Shown here: positions 1 to 8,976 of the stretch, piece after piece | Position numbering within the stretch: position 1 is the stretch's first letter | Layout of the letters: each line of letters opens with the position of its first letter | Translations under genes and position numbers: made by a program | Notes under the pieces: model-generated | What the model was told of the DNA's origin: nothing | Seen by the model: only the letters and a program-made list of their open reading frames with translations | Databases searched by the model: none | Assembly (NCBI RefSeq): GCF_001590835.1 | Contig: NZ_LTAQ01000015.1 | Location: forward strand, 15,731-63,265 | Reading direction: 5' to 3' | Source: Bacillus gaemokensis | Lineage (GTDB): Bacteria > Bacillota > Bacilli > Bacillales > Bacillaceae_G | Length of the DNA: 47,535 nucleotides

Positions 1-16
1 ACTGCTCCACCCCGCG
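1..16 (-). tRNA. tRNA-fMet (initiator), 5' end only, cut by window edge
   Basis: Read on the minus strand, the first 16 bases give CGCGGGGTGGAGCAGT, the known 5' start of Bacillus initiator tRNA-Met. The rest of the gene lies outside the window. Its place after tRNA-Val fits the Bacillus trnD-type order Asn-Ser-Glu-Val-fMet. The fragment is short, so the call rests on this exact match and on the order. Confidence 0.8.
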
Positions 17-40
17 ACGATACTATTTTAATATTATATA

Positions 41-116
41 TGGTGGAGGATGACGGGATCGAACCGCCGACCCCCTGCTTGTAAGGCAGGTGCTCTCCCA
101 GCTGAGCTAATCCTCC
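41..116 (-). tRNA. tRNA-Val (anticodon TAC)
   Basis: The minus strand folds as a 76-nt cloverleaf with encoded CCA (41-43). The acceptor arm is GGAGGAT/ATCCTCC, the anticodon stem is CCTGC/GCAGG around CTTACAA, and the T-loop is TTCGATC. The anticodon TAC reads GTA and related valine codons. It lies 4 bp downstream of tRNA-Glu in the same transcript. Confidence 0.96.
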
Positions 117-120
117 AAAG

Positions 121-195
121 TGGTGACCCGTACGGGATTCGAACCCGTGTTACCGCCGTGAAAGGGCGGTGTCTTAACCACTTGACCAACGGGCC
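121..195 (-). tRNA. tRNA-Glu (anticodon TTC)
   Basis: This is a 75-nt cloverleaf on the minus strand with encoded CCA. The acceptor is GGCCCGT/ACGGGTC with one G-U pair. The anticodon stem CCGCC/GGCGG frames CTTTCAC, giving anticodon TTC. The T-loop TTCGAAT is canonical. Confidence 0.96.
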
Positions 196-203
196 AATAT
201 GAA

Positions 204-294
204 TGGCAGAGAAGAAGGGATTCGAACCCTCGCACCGCGTCAGCGATCTACTCCCTTAGCAGGGGAGCCCCTTGAGCCACTTGGGTACTTCTCT
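204..294 (-). tRNA. tRNA-Ser (anticodon GCT)
   Basis: This is a 91-nt class II tRNA with a long variable arm, as expected for serine. The acceptor is AGAGAAG/CTTCTCT, the discriminator is G and CCA is encoded. The anticodon stem CTCCC/GGGAG encloses CTGCTAA, so the anticodon is GCT, reading AGC and AGT. Confidence 0.96.
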
Positions 295-297
295 GTA

Positions 298-372
298 TGG
301 CTCCGCAGGTAGGACTCGAACCTACGACCGATCGGTTAACAGCCGATAGCTCTACCACTGAGCTACTGCGGA
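298..372 (-). tRNA. tRNA-Asn (anticodon GTT)
   Basis: This is a 75-nt cloverleaf with encoded CCA. The acceptor is TCCGCAG/CTGCGGA and the anticodon loop is CTGTTAA, giving GTT. It is the first gene of the tRNA transcript, just downstream of the promoter at 391-419. Confidence 0.96.
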
Positions 373-390
373 ATAAGAAAGACAATTTCT

Positions 391-419
391 ATCTTATAAA
401 AATTCATATTACAAGTCAA
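391..419 (-). promoter_or_regulatory. sigma-A promoter of the tRNA operon
   Basis: On the minus strand TTGACT (414-419) and TAAGAT (391-396) are separated by exactly 17 bp. The expected start point falls about 10 bp before tRNA-Asn. Confidence 0.75.
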
Positions 420-477
420 GTCGTTTATATAATATCTTGTACAAACGTGACATGTTTATAATATACTGGATTGATTT

Positions 478-942
478 TTAACTGTCAAGGTGTTTTTTTA
501 TCTGCTTTAGTGTCCCTTTACACTTTCCGCACACATATCTCGATGTATTCATTTGACGCCTTCTTACATATTGAAGAGAACATCCTATACATTCATACGT
601 ATAAGTTTTAATCGTCTTCTTCGCTTCAATTATTCTTTTGCAAAACCTAGGCGCACCGACCTTCTTCAATAACTGCCGAAAATCTCGATCACGATGTCGG
701 TATCCTCTGCCTTCAATATGCAAATGGTAATGACAAAGTTCATGCTTAATGATACCTATTAGTTCTTCTTTTCCATACCTTTTATAATAATGATAGTTTA
801 ATTCTATATTGTGACTTCTTAATAAGTATCTTCCACCAGTTGTCCGGAGCCTCTTATTAAACATCGCTTTATGCAAAAAAAACTTTCCGAAGTACTGTAA
901 TGATATTGCTTCTACAAGTCTTTGAACTTCTTGCTCATTCAT
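478..942 (-). CDS. SprT-like zinc metalloprotease-fold protein
   Basis: The 154-residue product matches the SprT family (B. subtilis YdcK). It has a HELCH zinc-binding motif at about residues 67-71 followed by further histidines, and a C-terminal zinc ribbon made of two CxxC pairs about 17 residues apart. SprT-domain proteins resemble DNA-protein-crosslink proteases, but the bacterial member's substrate is unknown. I start at the ATG at 942: it sits 7 nt after GGAGG, whereas the upstream in-frame ATG at 948 abuts the Shine-Dalgarno. The gene lies between the tRNA operon and cmpA, a usual Bacillus arrangement. Family membership is firm; function is open. Confidence 0.88.
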   Translation of the reverse strand: MNEQEVQRLVEAISLQYFGKFFLHKAMFNKRLRTTGGRYLLRSHNIELNYHYYKRYGKEELIGIIKHELCHYHLHIEGRGYRHRDRDFRQLLKKVGAPRFCKRIIEAKKTIKTYTYECIGCSLQYVRRRQMNTSRYVCGKCKGTLKQIKKHLDS

Positions 943-1038
943 TTTCATTCCTCCAAAACTAAAAAATAAACTTACACTTTTCTTCCTTCTTATACATATA
1001 TTAAATAGTACATATACCCACCCTCATTCAAAAAGCAA

Positions 1039-1082
1039 AACTTCTATGTAAAGGCACCTTCCTTGTACTATTCATAGAAGTT
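1039..1082. repeat. 10-bp inverted repeat upstream of cmpA
   Basis: AACTTCTATG (1039-1048) is matched by its exact reverse complement CATAGAAGTT (1073-1082) around a 24-nt loop. It lies in the 250-bp gap between divergent sprT and cmpA. On the minus strand it is followed by a T-rich stretch. It may be an operator or RNA hairpin. Confidence 0.5.
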
Positions 1083-1140
1083 CGCTAACTAAACTCTTAT
1101 AGGGAGTTCCTACGACTTAATTTTTCACTTCTTTCGAATC

Positions 1141-1169
1141 CTCGAATGCAAGGAGACTACTTATTCGAG
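1141..1169 (+). promoter_or_regulatory. Hairpin in the cmpA leader
   Basis: CTCGAAT (1141-1147) and ATTCGAG (1163-1169) form a 7-bp stem about 25 nt before the cmpA start. The loop itself contains AAGGAG, a decoy-like Shine-Dalgarno. The true ribosome site AAGGAGG at 1181-1187 is outside the stem. Confidence 0.35.
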
Positions 1170-1194
1170 TAGGATTAAACAAGGAGGGATCCTT

Positions 1195-1311
1195 ATGCCC
1201 ACGTGGCTCCGAAAACAAATGCAACGTGCATATTTCGAAAAAAACCGGTATCAAATCAAGTTACTGAATGAATGCTGGTTTTATTATAGCAGAACACATC
1301 AAAACTCCTAA
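1195..1311 (+). CDS. cmpA: Cortex morphogenetic protein CmpA
   Basis: This 38-codon gene encodes a peptide starting MPTWLRKQMQRAYFEKN, followed by YQIKLLNECWFYY. It matches B. subtilis CmpA nearly position for position. In B. subtilis, CmpA is a mother-cell sporulation factor that acts with ClpXP to remove defective SpoIVA and delays cortex assembly in faulty spores. AAGGAGG at 1181-1187 sits 7 nt before ATG. It is convergent with tex and shares the terminator at 1335-1368. Sporulation control is expected from the family; I did not identify a sigma-E promoter with confidence. Confidence 0.93.
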   Translation: MPTWLRKQMQRAYFEKNRYQIKLLNECWFYYSRTHQNS

Positions 1312-1334
1312 TCAATTGAAACATCCTATTCATA

Positions 1335-1368
1335 CAAAAAAAGAGCAGTTTCATACCTGCTCTCTTTT
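1335..1368. terminator. Bidirectional terminator between cmpA and tex
   Basis: A 7-bp stem AGAGCAG/CTGCTCT with an 8-nt loop is flanked by A7 on the left and TTTT on the right, so it can terminate both convergent genes. Confidence 0.8.
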
Positions 1369-1373
1369 CCTTA

Positions 1374-3548
1374 TTATTCAATTGGCAACATCGATAAGGC
1401 AACACGCCCTTTTTTCATATCGACATCATCAACCCATACCTTTACAATTTGTCCAACAGATACAATATCCAATGGATGCTTCACAAATTGTTTACTTATT
1501 TTAGAAATATGGACTAAACCATCTTGTTTCACACCAATATCGACAAACGCACCGAAATCAACAACATTTCGAACAGTTCCTTCTAATTCCATACCACGCT
1601 TTAAATCTTCTAATTTTAGAATTCCTTTTTTCAAAAGTGGTTTCGGCAATTCATCACGCATATCTCGCTCCGGACTAATTAAAGCATCTATAATATCAAC
1701 TAATGTCGGCTCCCCAATCCCCGTCTCTTGAGATAATTGAGAAAACTCCACCCCTTCTAAACATTTTTGCAAATGAGGTTGCCCAACATCACCAAGTGAT
1801 AGCCCTAAACTTTTTAATAATAATTCTACATTTTTATACTGCTCTGGATGAATGCTTGTTCGATCCAATGGATTTTCTCCTTCTAATATGCGCAAGAAAC
1901 CTATACACTGTTCGTACGTTTTTGCACCTAAACGTGGGATTTTCTTTAAATCTGTACGCTTTATAAATTTCCCATCTTCTTCACGTTTAGCTACAATGTT
2001 TTTCGCCACTGTTTTTGATAATCCTGAAACGTATTGTAATAATGGGACAGAAGCTGTATTTACATTAACTCCAACTTGGTTAACCGCGGTTTCTACTACA
2101 AACGTTAACGATTCATTCAATCTCTTTTGGGATACATCATGTTGGTATTGCCCTACCCCAACAGATTTAGGATCAATCTTCACAAGTTCCGCGAGTGGAT
2201 CTTGCAAGCGTCGCCCAATCGATACGGCACTTCTTTCCTCAACTTGAAAATCCGGAAATTCCTCACGCGCTAAATCGGAAGCTGAATATACACTAGCACC
2301 TGCTTCATTTACAATAATATAAAAGACATCTCTCTGTACTTTTTGTAAGACATCCACTATAAATTCTTCCGTTTCCCGAGAAGCCGTACCATTTCCAATC
2401 GCGATCATCTGCACTTGATATTTTTCTATAATAGAAAGAACTTTCATTTTTGCATCTTCATATTTCCGTACAGGTGGGTGAGGATAAATAACATCAATAT
2501 GAAGAACCTTCCCTGTATCATCCACCACCGCTAACTTACAACCTGTTCGATAAGCAGGGTCTACCGCTAATACTACTTTCCCTTTCATCGGCGGTTGCAA
2601 TAATAAGTTACGTAAATTCTCAGAGAAAATATGAATCGCTTGTTCTTCTGCAGTTTCAGTCAATTCTTTTCGAATCTCTCTTTCAATTGACGGCTGAATT
2701 AATCGCTTATATCCCTCTCCAATCGCCAATTGTACATATGCTGCACTTTTTGAAGATACATCACGAATTACTTTTTTATGTAGAAAACGAACAATTTCTT
2801 CCGTTGATGGAGTAACAGAAACCTTCAGAATATCTTCTTTTTCACCACGGTTCATAGCTAACACACGATGTGGTACAACCTTTTGCAACGGCTCTTCGTA
2901 GCTATAATACATTTCGTATATATTTTTTTCGTCTTTCTCTTCATCTTTTACAGATGAAGAAATCATCCCTTTTTTAAAAGTAACATTTCGAATCCAACTA
3001 CGATACGCCGCATCATCCGAAACAATCTCTGCGATAATATCTTGCGCCCCTTGCAGTGCCTCTTCCGTAGAATGCACTTCTTTCGCAGCATCAACGAAAT
3101 TGGTCGCCTTTTCGTGTGGATCTTCTTTTGTAAACAATAATAGCCACTCAGCTAAAGGTTCTAATCCTTTTTCCTTAGCAATTGTTGCTTTTGTTCTTCT
3201 TTTTTCTTTATAGGGACGGTATAAATCCTCTACTTCTTGTAGCTTTGTTGCAGAGACAATGTAACGGCGCAACTCTTCTGTTAATTTCCCCTTTTCATTA
3301 ATAAGACGAAGAACCTCTTCTTTTCGATCTTCAAGTTGCATCATATATTGCCATCTTTCTAAGATGGCACGAATTTGCACTTCATCTAAAGAGCCTGTCC
3401 ATTCTTTCCGGTAACGAGCAATAAATGGAACTGTGTTACCTTCTTCTGTTAATTGAATCACATGACGAACTTGCTTTTCTGTAAAGCCTAATTCTTTCAC
3501 TAACATTTTCATTAACACTTGTCGATTATCTACCATTTCCATATTCAA
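1374..3548 (-). CDS. tex: Tex-family RNA-binding transcription accessory protein
   Basis: The 724-residue product has the Tex layout: an N-terminal helical region, a YqgF/RNase H-like core (AVDPAYRTGCKLAVVD near residue 330), helix-hairpin-helix segments (near 500-560), and a C-terminal S1 domain beginning GMELEGTVRNVVDFGAFVD. Tex binds nucleic acid and is tied to transcription and toxin expression in other bacteria; its exact role is unsettled. I keep the TTG start at 3548 because AGGAGG lies 6 nt upstream. The ATG at 3542 is the alternative, with 12-nt spacing. It follows the ndoA terminator, so it either has its own promoter or depends on read-through. Confidence 0.93.
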   Translation of the reverse strand: MNMEMVDNRQVLMKMLVKELGFTEKQVRHVIQLTEEGNTVPFIARYRKEWTGSLDEVQIRAILERWQYMMQLEDRKEEVLRLINEKGKLTEELRRYIVSATKLQEVEDLYRPYKEKRRTKATIAKEKGLEPLAEWLLLFTKEDPHEKATNFVDAAKEVHSTEEALQGAQDIIAEIVSDDAAYRSWIRNVTFKKGMISSSVKDEEKDEKNIYEMYYSYEEPLQKVVPHRVLAMNRGEKEDILKVSVTPSTEEIVRFLHKKVIRDVSSKSAAYVQLAIGEGYKRLIQPSIEREIRKELTETAEEQAIHIFSENLRNLLLQPPMKGKVVLAVDPAYRTGCKLAVVDDTGKVLHIDVIYPHPPVRKYEDAKMKVLSIIEKYQVQMIAIGNGTASRETEEFIVDVLQKVQRDVFYIIVNEAGASVYSASDLAREEFPDFQVEERSAVSIGRRLQDPLAELVKIDPKSVGVGQYQHDVSQKRLNESLTFVVETAVNQVGVNVNTASVPLLQYVSGLSKTVAKNIVAKREEDGKFIKRTDLKKIPRLGAKTYEQCIGFLRILEGENPLDRTSIHPEQYKNVELLLKSLGLSLGDVGQPHLQKCLEGVEFSQLSQETGIGEPTLVDIIDALISPERDMRDELPKPLLKKGILKLEDLKRGMELEGTVRNVVDFGAFVDIGVKQDGLVHISKISKQFVKHPLDIVSVGQIVKVWVDDVDMKKGRVALSMLPIE

Positions 3549-3562
3549 CCGAAACCTCCTCT

Positions 3563-3597
3563 AATAAAAAAAGTTGCCCCTAAAAGAGAGCAACTTA
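3563..3597 (-). terminator. Terminator after ndoA
   Basis: On the minus strand AAGTTGC and GCAACTT form a stem around 12 nt, followed by seven T residues. It separates the toxin-antitoxin operon from tex. Confidence 0.8.
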
Positions 3598-3607
3598 AAC
3601 TGCCGAT

Positions 3608-3958
3608 TTAAAAATCTATTAGTCCTAAACTAATTTGTAAAGCTTCATCTACACGACTCATCATCATCTCATCCAAATGAGTGATTTTGTCCGTTAAGCG
3701 CTGCTTATCGATTGTTCGAATCTGCTCGAGCAAGATAACAGAATCTCTCTCAAATCCGTACTTTTTCGCATCAATTTCCACATGTGTGGGCAATTTCGCT
3801 TTTTGAATCTGCGCAGTAATAGCCGCTACAATCACAGTCGGACTAAAACGATTTCCGATGTCATTTTGAATGACAAGAACCGGACGAACGCCTCCTTGCT
3901 CAGAACCAACAACTGGGGAAAGATCTGCAAAATACACGTCGCCGCGTTTTACAATCAA
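3608..3958 (-). CDS. ndoA: Type II toxin EndoA (MazF-type mRNA interferase)
   Basis: The 116-residue protein is a standard-length MazF/PemK toxin. It begins [20 protein letters not shown], with the conserved RPVLVIQND strand and a [14 protein letters not shown] segment. B. subtilis EndoA cleaves single-stranded mRNA at U^ACAU; the near-invariant Bacillus sequence suggests the same here. It lies 4 nt downstream of the antitoxin gene, in the usual antitoxin-first operon, and ends at a strong terminator. Confidence 0.96.
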   Translation of the reverse strand: MIVKRGDVYFADLSPVVGSEQGGVRPVLVIQNDIGNRFSPTVIVAAITAQIQKAKLPTHVEIDAKKYGFERDSVILLEQIRTIDKQRLTDKITHLDEMMMSRVDEALQISLGLIDF

Positions 3959-3962
3959 AATA

Positions 3963-4250
3963 TTACCCCCCGCTAACTAAGCGTTCTACTGTATGAGCTG
4001 CTTCATACTCTGCTAAGAAAGCTTCAGATGCAATACCAAGATTAATTTTTCCCATTTCAATATACCCACGTCGCATTGATTCATGTTGGTAGCGTTTCTT
4101 TGTCTTATGTTGACGCAATAACAGTTGTGTCGCCTGGCAAATTAGTTCATGGCGATTCTTATTCTCTTGCTTCCCAATTCCGTCCAATTCCGTTACCACT
4201 TGCTTCGGCAACCGAACCACGATTTCAGTAGTTACACTTGATTCGGACAC
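3963..4250 (-). CDS. ndoAI: Antitoxin EndoAI
   Basis: This 95-residue protein has an N-terminal ribbon-helix-helix segment ([19 protein letters not shown]) that would bind the operon promoter. The charged C-terminal tail would wrap EndoA. The start codon is GTG (4248-4250), preceded by GGTGGAGGTG with good spacing. Antitoxin and toxin together are likely to autorepress the promoter at 4306-4334, as is usual for this family. Confidence 0.93.
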   Translation of the reverse strand: MSESSVTTEIVVRLPKQVVTELDGIGKQENKNRHELICQATQLLLRQHKTKKRYQHESMRRGYIEMGKINLGIASEAFLAEYEAAHTVERLVSGG

Positions 4251-4305
4251 AAAAATACACCTCCACCGTCAACTACACACCCAAATATATATGACACCTA
4301 TTGTA

Positions 4306-4334
4306 ATAATACCATTGTATGGAGCCTGTTGCAA
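4306..4334 (-). promoter_or_regulatory. Promoter of ndoAI-ndoA
   Basis: On the minus strand TTGCAA (4329-4334) and TATTAT (4306-4311) are 17 bp apart, about 55 bp before the antitoxin start. Confidence 0.6.
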
Positions 4335-4519
4335 AGACTTCCTTATTCCTTGCTTATGTTTTCCAATTCACAAACAAAACATTCATCTTCTTTTATTTTT
4401 TATCTCTTTCTAACAAGAAATAACATGAAACTTCTATCAATGGAGGACTGTAATATCCACTGACAACCAGCTCTCACAATTTGTGTTTTATAAGCGGTAA
4501 CCATCATAATGATTTTCAC

Positions 4520-5689
4520 TTATATATCATTTAAATAGTTTATAACTTCTACTACTTTCCCATGCCGTATAAATATACGAGGAACACGGAAACTAATTGT
4601 CGTGATAATTTCATAATTAATCGTATTTGAATACTCAGCAACTTCAGTTGCACTAATGTACTCATCCCCTTGCCTTCCAATAAGGGTAACCTTTGTTCCA
4701 AGTGGCACTTCACAAGGAAGATGCAGCATAAATTGATCCATCGTAATCCGGCCTACAATAGGAACTCTTTTTCCAGCCACAAGCACTTTAAATCCCTGTA
4801 ACCTCCTAAGCCATCCATCTGCATAGCCAATCGGTACCGTCGCAATCCACTCTTCCGTCTTCGTCCGATATGTGACGTTATAACTAATTCCATCACCCTT
4901 AATAACCTGTTTAATATGCGCAACTGTCGTATGAAGTGAAAGAGCAGGTTCTAATTTAATAGGTAAAAAAGGACGTATCTCTACAGAAGGTGATAATCCA
5001 TACATCGCAATCCCTAGCCGAACAGCATTAAATGTGATGCCATGAAATCGCATAGTAGCCGCACTATTTGCCGTATGAATAAACTTGGGATTCACTCCGA
5101 ATTCTTTCAACCAACTAATTTGCTCTAGAAAAGTGTTATATTGCTTATCAAAATAAGATGTCTCCACTTCATCTGCTGTTGAAAAATGTGTATATACCCC
5201 TTCCATCTCCAAAAACGGGGCATCTTCTAAACTACGTAAAAACTCTTTTAACTCTTTACGTTCACGAATCCCAATTCTCCCCATACCACTATCGAAGTTA
5301 ATATGAAACTTCATTTGGACTCGACTATCCCAGATTTTTATCGCCTCTTCAACCCATTCCTTTTGAAAAACAGTTAATGCCACATCATTTTCAGCCGCTA
5401 CATTCACAACACGCGGTGGTGATGGGCCTAATACTAAAATTGGTGCAGTAATACCTGCTCTGCGAAGTACTAACGCTTCATCCAAAAAAGCAACAGCTAG
5501 CCTTGTTGCCCCGGCCTCTAACGCAGTTATAGCCACCGGAACATAGTCATGTCCATATGCATTTCCTTTTACTACAGCAAAAATCTCTACATCTTCCGGT
5601 ATAATTTCTTTAATATGCGTTACATTGTTATAGATCGCATCCAAATCTACTTCTACCCACGTATCACGGTAAAACGATGAATCTCCCAT
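4520..5689 (-). CDS. alr: Alanine racemase
   Basis: This 389-residue fold-type III PLP enzyme makes D-alanine for peptidoglycan. The PLP lysine is K41 in AVVKGNAYGHD, and the partner tyrosine is probably Y270 in GDGISYNVTY. Family motifs MGRIGIR, HTANSAAT and GRITMDQ are present. Length is typical for Bacillus. It sits between the LolA-like lipoprotein gene and ndoAI, as in B. subtilis (ydcC-alr-ndoAI-ndoA). Cell-wall neighbours murF and ddl occur about 6 kb away on the same strand; ddl joins the D-alanine it makes. Confidence 0.96.
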   Translation of the reverse strand: MGDSSFYRDTWVEVDLDAIYNNVTHIKEIIPEDVEIFAVVKGNAYGHDYVPVAITALEAGATRLAVAFLDEALVLRRAGITAPILVLGPSPPRVVNVAAENDVALTVFQKEWVEEAIKIWDSRVQMKFHINFDSGMGRIGIRERKELKEFLRSLEDAPFLEMEGVYTHFSTADEVETSYFDKQYNTFLEQISWLKEFGVNPKFIHTANSAATMRFHGITFNAVRLGIAMYGLSPSVEIRPFLPIKLEPALSLHTTVAHIKQVIKGDGISYNVTYRTKTEEWIATVPIGYADGWLRRLQGFKVLVAGKRVPIVGRITMDQFMLHLPCEVPLGTKVTLIGRQGDEYISATEVAEYSNTINYEIITTISFRVPRIFIRHGKVVEVINYLNDI

Positions 5690-5763
5690 AAAAACACACT
5701 TCCTTATATACGATATGCGAAGCTTATTCTTTTATATTCGTCTTTTATGAAATCCATTCCTCA

Positions 5764-5799
5764 AAACAAAAAAAGACGCGGTGCATATACACCACGTCT
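5764..5799 (-). terminator. Terminator after the LolA-like lipoprotein gene
   Basis: On the minus strand AGACGTGGTG and CACCGCGTCT form a 10-bp stem with one G-U pair and a 6-nt loop, followed by seven T residues. It lies just upstream of alr. Confidence 0.75.
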
Positions 5800-5806
5800 A
5801 ACAAGT

Positions 5807-6823
5807 TCATTTCACCTGCTTCGCTGTAACAGAACGAGCTACCATTAACAACTCATCTGGTTTTAACCCTTTAGACACGAGCATATATTCCACTCCGTTA
5901 TGTGACCATGTTACCGAGTCTTTTGTTAATGCACCGATTGTAAAACCAAGATCAACTAATTCTCCACTTACACTTACCGACGCGGAAGCCTCTGCAACCT
6001 TTGCCTTTTCTTGTATTAACGTAAAGGATTTCTTATCTCCAGTGTATGTGAGTATCGCACGCTTTCCACTGTCTGTCTTTAACTCTTTTTCTTCTTTTAA
6101 AACGACACCTTGCGGGGTATCTCGTGGATATAAAATGGCAAATGGCTTATCTTCTTTTGCTGTTGTCTGCACATCAACTTGTGCTCTAGACATATTTTGT
6201 TTCGTATCAAATGCACCTTTATCAAACTTCGTATCAAATTTCACCTTTGTAAAATCTACTTTTACAAGAACATTTTGATCATTATCCATTAGTTTTACTG
6301 AAACCGGTGCTAAATCATTTTTATTAAATGTAATTTCTTGCTTCGGTAACATATTTTGATGATGATAATTTGTTTTCGTCTTAAACACATAATATTTATC
6401 TGTTTTCTTAAACGAAAGGTTCTTCTGATCCTTTAGGATATCCCTTACGAGTGACTCATACAAATAAGCCTGACTACTGTTTTGTGGCCAGTCGCTTTGG
6501 AAACGAAAACTTTTATTAAGAGACGGCGTTAATACAAACACCCCTTCATTATTCCTTAAAATAATTTGACTCTGATCCTTCTTCTGATTTTTTAAATTCA
6601 CACGATAATAAGAAGGTTCTTGATGCCAAATTTCTACGTTATACTCCTGCGGCTCATTTCCTGTTTTAATAGATAATTTCGCTTCAGCTTGATAACTCTT
6701 CATCCCCTTAACCTTTGCTTCTAAATCCCTCACGACGTCTTCTTGTTTCTTTTCCATACAACCTGCTAATACGAACACGGTCAATAAACCGACAATAACC
6801 AAAAATAGCCGCCTTTTCATCAT
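5807..6823 (-). CDS. LolA-like (YdcC family) lipoprotein
   Basis: The 338-residue protein begins MMKRRLFLVIVGLLTVFVLAG followed by Cys, a clear lipoprotein signal peptide and lipobox. The mature part resembles YdcC/LolA outer-membrane lipoprotein-carrier folds, although Firmicutes have no outer membrane. The start chosen is the ATG at 6823, 5 nt after GGGG. Longer in-frame extensions upstream lack a ribosome site and would hide the signal peptide. It is likely cotranscribed with acpS, as in other Bacillus. Its role is not known to me. Confidence 0.8.
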   Translation of the reverse strand: MMKRRLFLVIVGLLTVFVLAGCMEKKQEDVVRDLEAKVKGMKSYQAEAKLSIKTGNEPQEYNVEIWHQEPSYYRVNLKNQKKDQSQIILRNNEGVFVLTPSLNKSFRFQSDWPQNSSQAYLYESLVRDILKDQKNLSFKKTDKYYVFKTKTNYHHQNMLPKQEITFNKNDLAPVSVKLMDNDQNVLVKVDFTKVKFDTKFDKGAFDTKQNMSRAQVDVQTTAKEDKPFAILYPRDTPQGVVLKEEKELKTDSGKRAILTYTGDKKSFTLIQEKAKVAEASASVSVSGELVDLGFTIGALTKDSVTWSHNGVEYMLVSKGLKPDELLMVARSVTAKQVK

Positions 6824-6913
6824 TTCAGCCCCTTTGCCCCTATAAATGAATGGAAGATATTTCTTCCTTATCGCTAAATCAAATATATGAGACAAAGATG
6901 TAAAATATGCAGA

Positions 6914-7273
6914 CTAGCGTGACGAGCTTTCTAAAATAACTTGAGCCACAGCAAATTCCCTACTATGACTGATTGATAGATGAACAATATTTTCTGTATT
7001 TGCAACGAGAACCGGCTTACCTCTCTCGTCGTTTTTTATTTCAACATCTAAAAAACTCACTTCTTTTCCAATACCAGTTCCAACAGCTTTAGAGTACGCT
7101 TCTTTCGCAGCGAACCTTCCTGCTACAAATTCCACAAGGCGATTGCCTTTCAATTCAGCAGCAACACTACGTTCTTTCTCCGTCAAAATGCGCTCCATAA
7201 ATTTAAGCTTTCCATCTAACATTTTTTCAATTCGATTCAGCTCGATAATATCGATTCCAATCCCTACAATCAT
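6914..7273 (-). CDS. acpS: Holo-[acyl-carrier-protein] synthase
   Basis: This 119-residue 4'-phosphopantetheinyl transferase activates apo-ACP for fatty-acid synthesis. It starts [16 protein letters not shown], with the magnesium-binding Asp in GIDI, then [16 protein letters not shown] carrying the second acidic ligand, and ends [16 protein letters not shown]. Length is exactly typical. The start is the ATG at 7273 behind AAGGGG; the 13 extra upstream codons have no family counterpart. It is divergent from the rhomboid gene. Confidence 0.95.
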   Translation of the reverse strand: MIVGIGIDIIELNRIEKMLDGKLKFMERILTEKERSVAAELKGNRLVEFVAGRFAAKEAYSKAVGTGIGKEVSFLDVEIKNDERGKPVLVANTENIVHLSISHSREFAVAQVILESSSR

Positions 7274-7364
7274 TTCAAAATCCCCTTCTTCTATTTGTCT
7301 TCCTTCATTCATATTGTAAGAATAACAGAGAATCTTACCGATGCAAAAGGAGTGAAACTATAAA

Positions 7365-7937
7365 ATGCTAACCTCATATATCCGAATTTCCTTACAACCT
7401 GTCGTTCTATCATTACTTTGTTTACAATTAATTATGATTATATTGGGAGGTTTTTTCTTTTCTACTACAGCAGCATACAATGAGTATATCGCTCAGGGAG
7501 AATGGTGGCGGTTTATCACTTCTCTATTTATACATGTGGACTTACAACATTTTCTTTCTAATAGCATTTGTTTATTCTTTCTCGGTCAATCTATCGAAAA
7601 ACAACTAGGAAGCATTCCTTTTACTATTGTCTTTTTCACCTCTGGTATTAGCGGTAATATTTTCTCTTATTTCATTATGCCACTTGGATATGTTCATGCA
7701 GGGTCATCTGGAGGGGTTTTCGGGCTACTGGGTGCACAACTTTTTCTTTTATACAGCCGCTATCGGTCTTCTCAATCACAAGACTTACTTCTCTTTTCTT
7801 CAATTATATTTTTATTGTTACTTTTTACTTTCTTTAATCAATCTGCCAATCCCATTAGCCATTTAACAGGATTATTAGTTGGCGGTATTTGCACCCCGCT
7901 TTTAATAAAAAAAATTGATGGTGCAGAGCTTATTTAA
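7365..7937 (+). CDS. Rhomboid-family intramembrane serine protease
   Basis: The 190-residue membrane protein has about six hydrophobic segments. The catalytic pair is visible: S115 in the GSSG motif (HAGSSGGVFG) and H166 in SHLTGLLVG, plus the WWRFITSLFIH region typical of loop 1. A good AAGGAGTG ribosome site precedes ATG. It overlaps the 3' end of convergent uvsE by 8 bp. Substrates cannot be predicted. It resembles B. subtilis YdcA. Confidence 0.88.
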   Translation: MLTSYIRISLQPVVLSLLCLQLIMIILGGFFFSTTAAYNEYIAQGEWWRFITSLFIHVDLQHFLSNSICLFFLGQSIEKQLGSIPFTIVFFTSGISGNIFSYFIMPLGYVHAGSSGGVFGLLGAQLFLLYSRYRSSQSQDLLLFSSIIFLLLLFTFFNQSANPISHLTGLLVGGICTPLLIKKIDGAELI

Positions 7938-8892
7938 CATAAAAACTTCCACCATCAATCATTTCTATCTCTTCCTTCGCACTCAGCTTTCTCATTAATT
8001 GAAATAACGCTTCATCCTTCTTCTTCGCCTCAATCATACAATCAATTTCTGGAACACTTCCTTTGATTTTCTGCAAAAAAGTTAGAAAAGTATCTGCATC
8101 TATACAATCCGCATGAGCTCTAGGATCATTTCCTTCCCTCGGACTAGAAATATGCATTTTGACTGGCAACAAAGATGTGTCCCACGTATTCACAACACGA
8201 TGCCAATCTTCATACCAATCTCCTCCATCGTTATTTATCATATGATGATGGAGGTCAAACACAACTGGAACTGCCAGTTTTTCACCCAAATATAGTGTTT
8301 CTTTTAGAGAAAAAGTCGTATCATCATTTTCTAACATAATCATTTCTTGAATACTTACTGGCACATTCGACCAATTTTCAATGAACCCTTCTAACGCAAG
8401 TTCTTTATCATCATATCCACCACCAACATGCAACACACATCGATGTCTTTGCTGTATCCCCATTCCTCTTAGTAGCTTTCGATGCATATGAAGGGTCTTT
8501 ATTGATTTCTTGAAAATATGGTCTTGCGGCGAATTTAATATAACAAAATGATCTGGATGAAAATCAATTCTCATGTTCATCCGATGCGCATACTCACCTA
8601 ACTCTTTTAATTTCTCTTTTAAAGGACGAATATAATTCCAATCTAACAATTCTTCATGATTCGCTAAAGGAATCAATTTTGAACTAAGTCGAAAAAAGGA
8701 TATCTCATATCCCTTATTATGCTTTAATAACCGCAAACAATTGTCTAAATTAGAATTAGCAATTCTCTCAAGCTTATGAATTGCTGCCTCTCGATCCGAA
8801 ATACGCTGAAATTGTGCATATGTCATCGTTTGCGAAGGAGATGCGTTTTTCAAGTGCACACTCATCGCTACATAACCGAGTCTTACAAGCAT
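7930..8892 (-). CDS. uvsE: UV damage endonuclease UvsE
   Basis: The 320-residue TIM-barrel enzyme of the UVDE family nicks DNA 5' of UV photoproducts. It begins MLVRLGYVAMSVHLKNASPS and contains metal-ligand segments MRIDFHPDHFVIL, VLHVGGGYDDK, MLENDD and VFDLHHH. Its length equals B. subtilis UvsE. The start at 8892 follows GAGGG; nine upstream codons are excluded because the family begins here. Confidence 0.9.
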   Translation of the reverse strand: MLVRLGYVAMSVHLKNASPSQTMTYAQFQRISDREAAIHKLERIANSNLDNCLRLLKHNKGYEISFFRLSSKLIPLANHEELLDWNYIRPLKEKLKELGEYAHRMNMRIDFHPDHFVILNSPQDHIFKKSIKTLHMHRKLLRGMGIQQRHRCVLHVGGGYDDKELALEGFIENWSNVPVSIQEMIMLENDDTTFSLKETLYLGEKLAVPVVFDLHHHMINNDGGDWYEDWHRVVNTWDTSLLPVKMHISSPREGNDPRAHADCIDADTFLTFLQKIKGSVPEIDCMIEAKKKDEALFQLMRKLSAKEEIEMIDGGSFYVK

Positions 8893-8941
8893 AAAATCCC
8901 TCTTTTCTATACACTCCATTATGTAGTATGTGCAATTAAAT

Positions 8942-8976
8942 AGAAAAAGGATGCCCCTTTGGACATCCTTTTTTAT
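8942..8976. terminator. Terminator after cshA
   Basis: AAGGATG (8947-8953) and CATCCTT (8964-8970) form a stem flanked by A-rich and T6 tracts, able to stop transcription on either strand. Confidence 0.8.
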
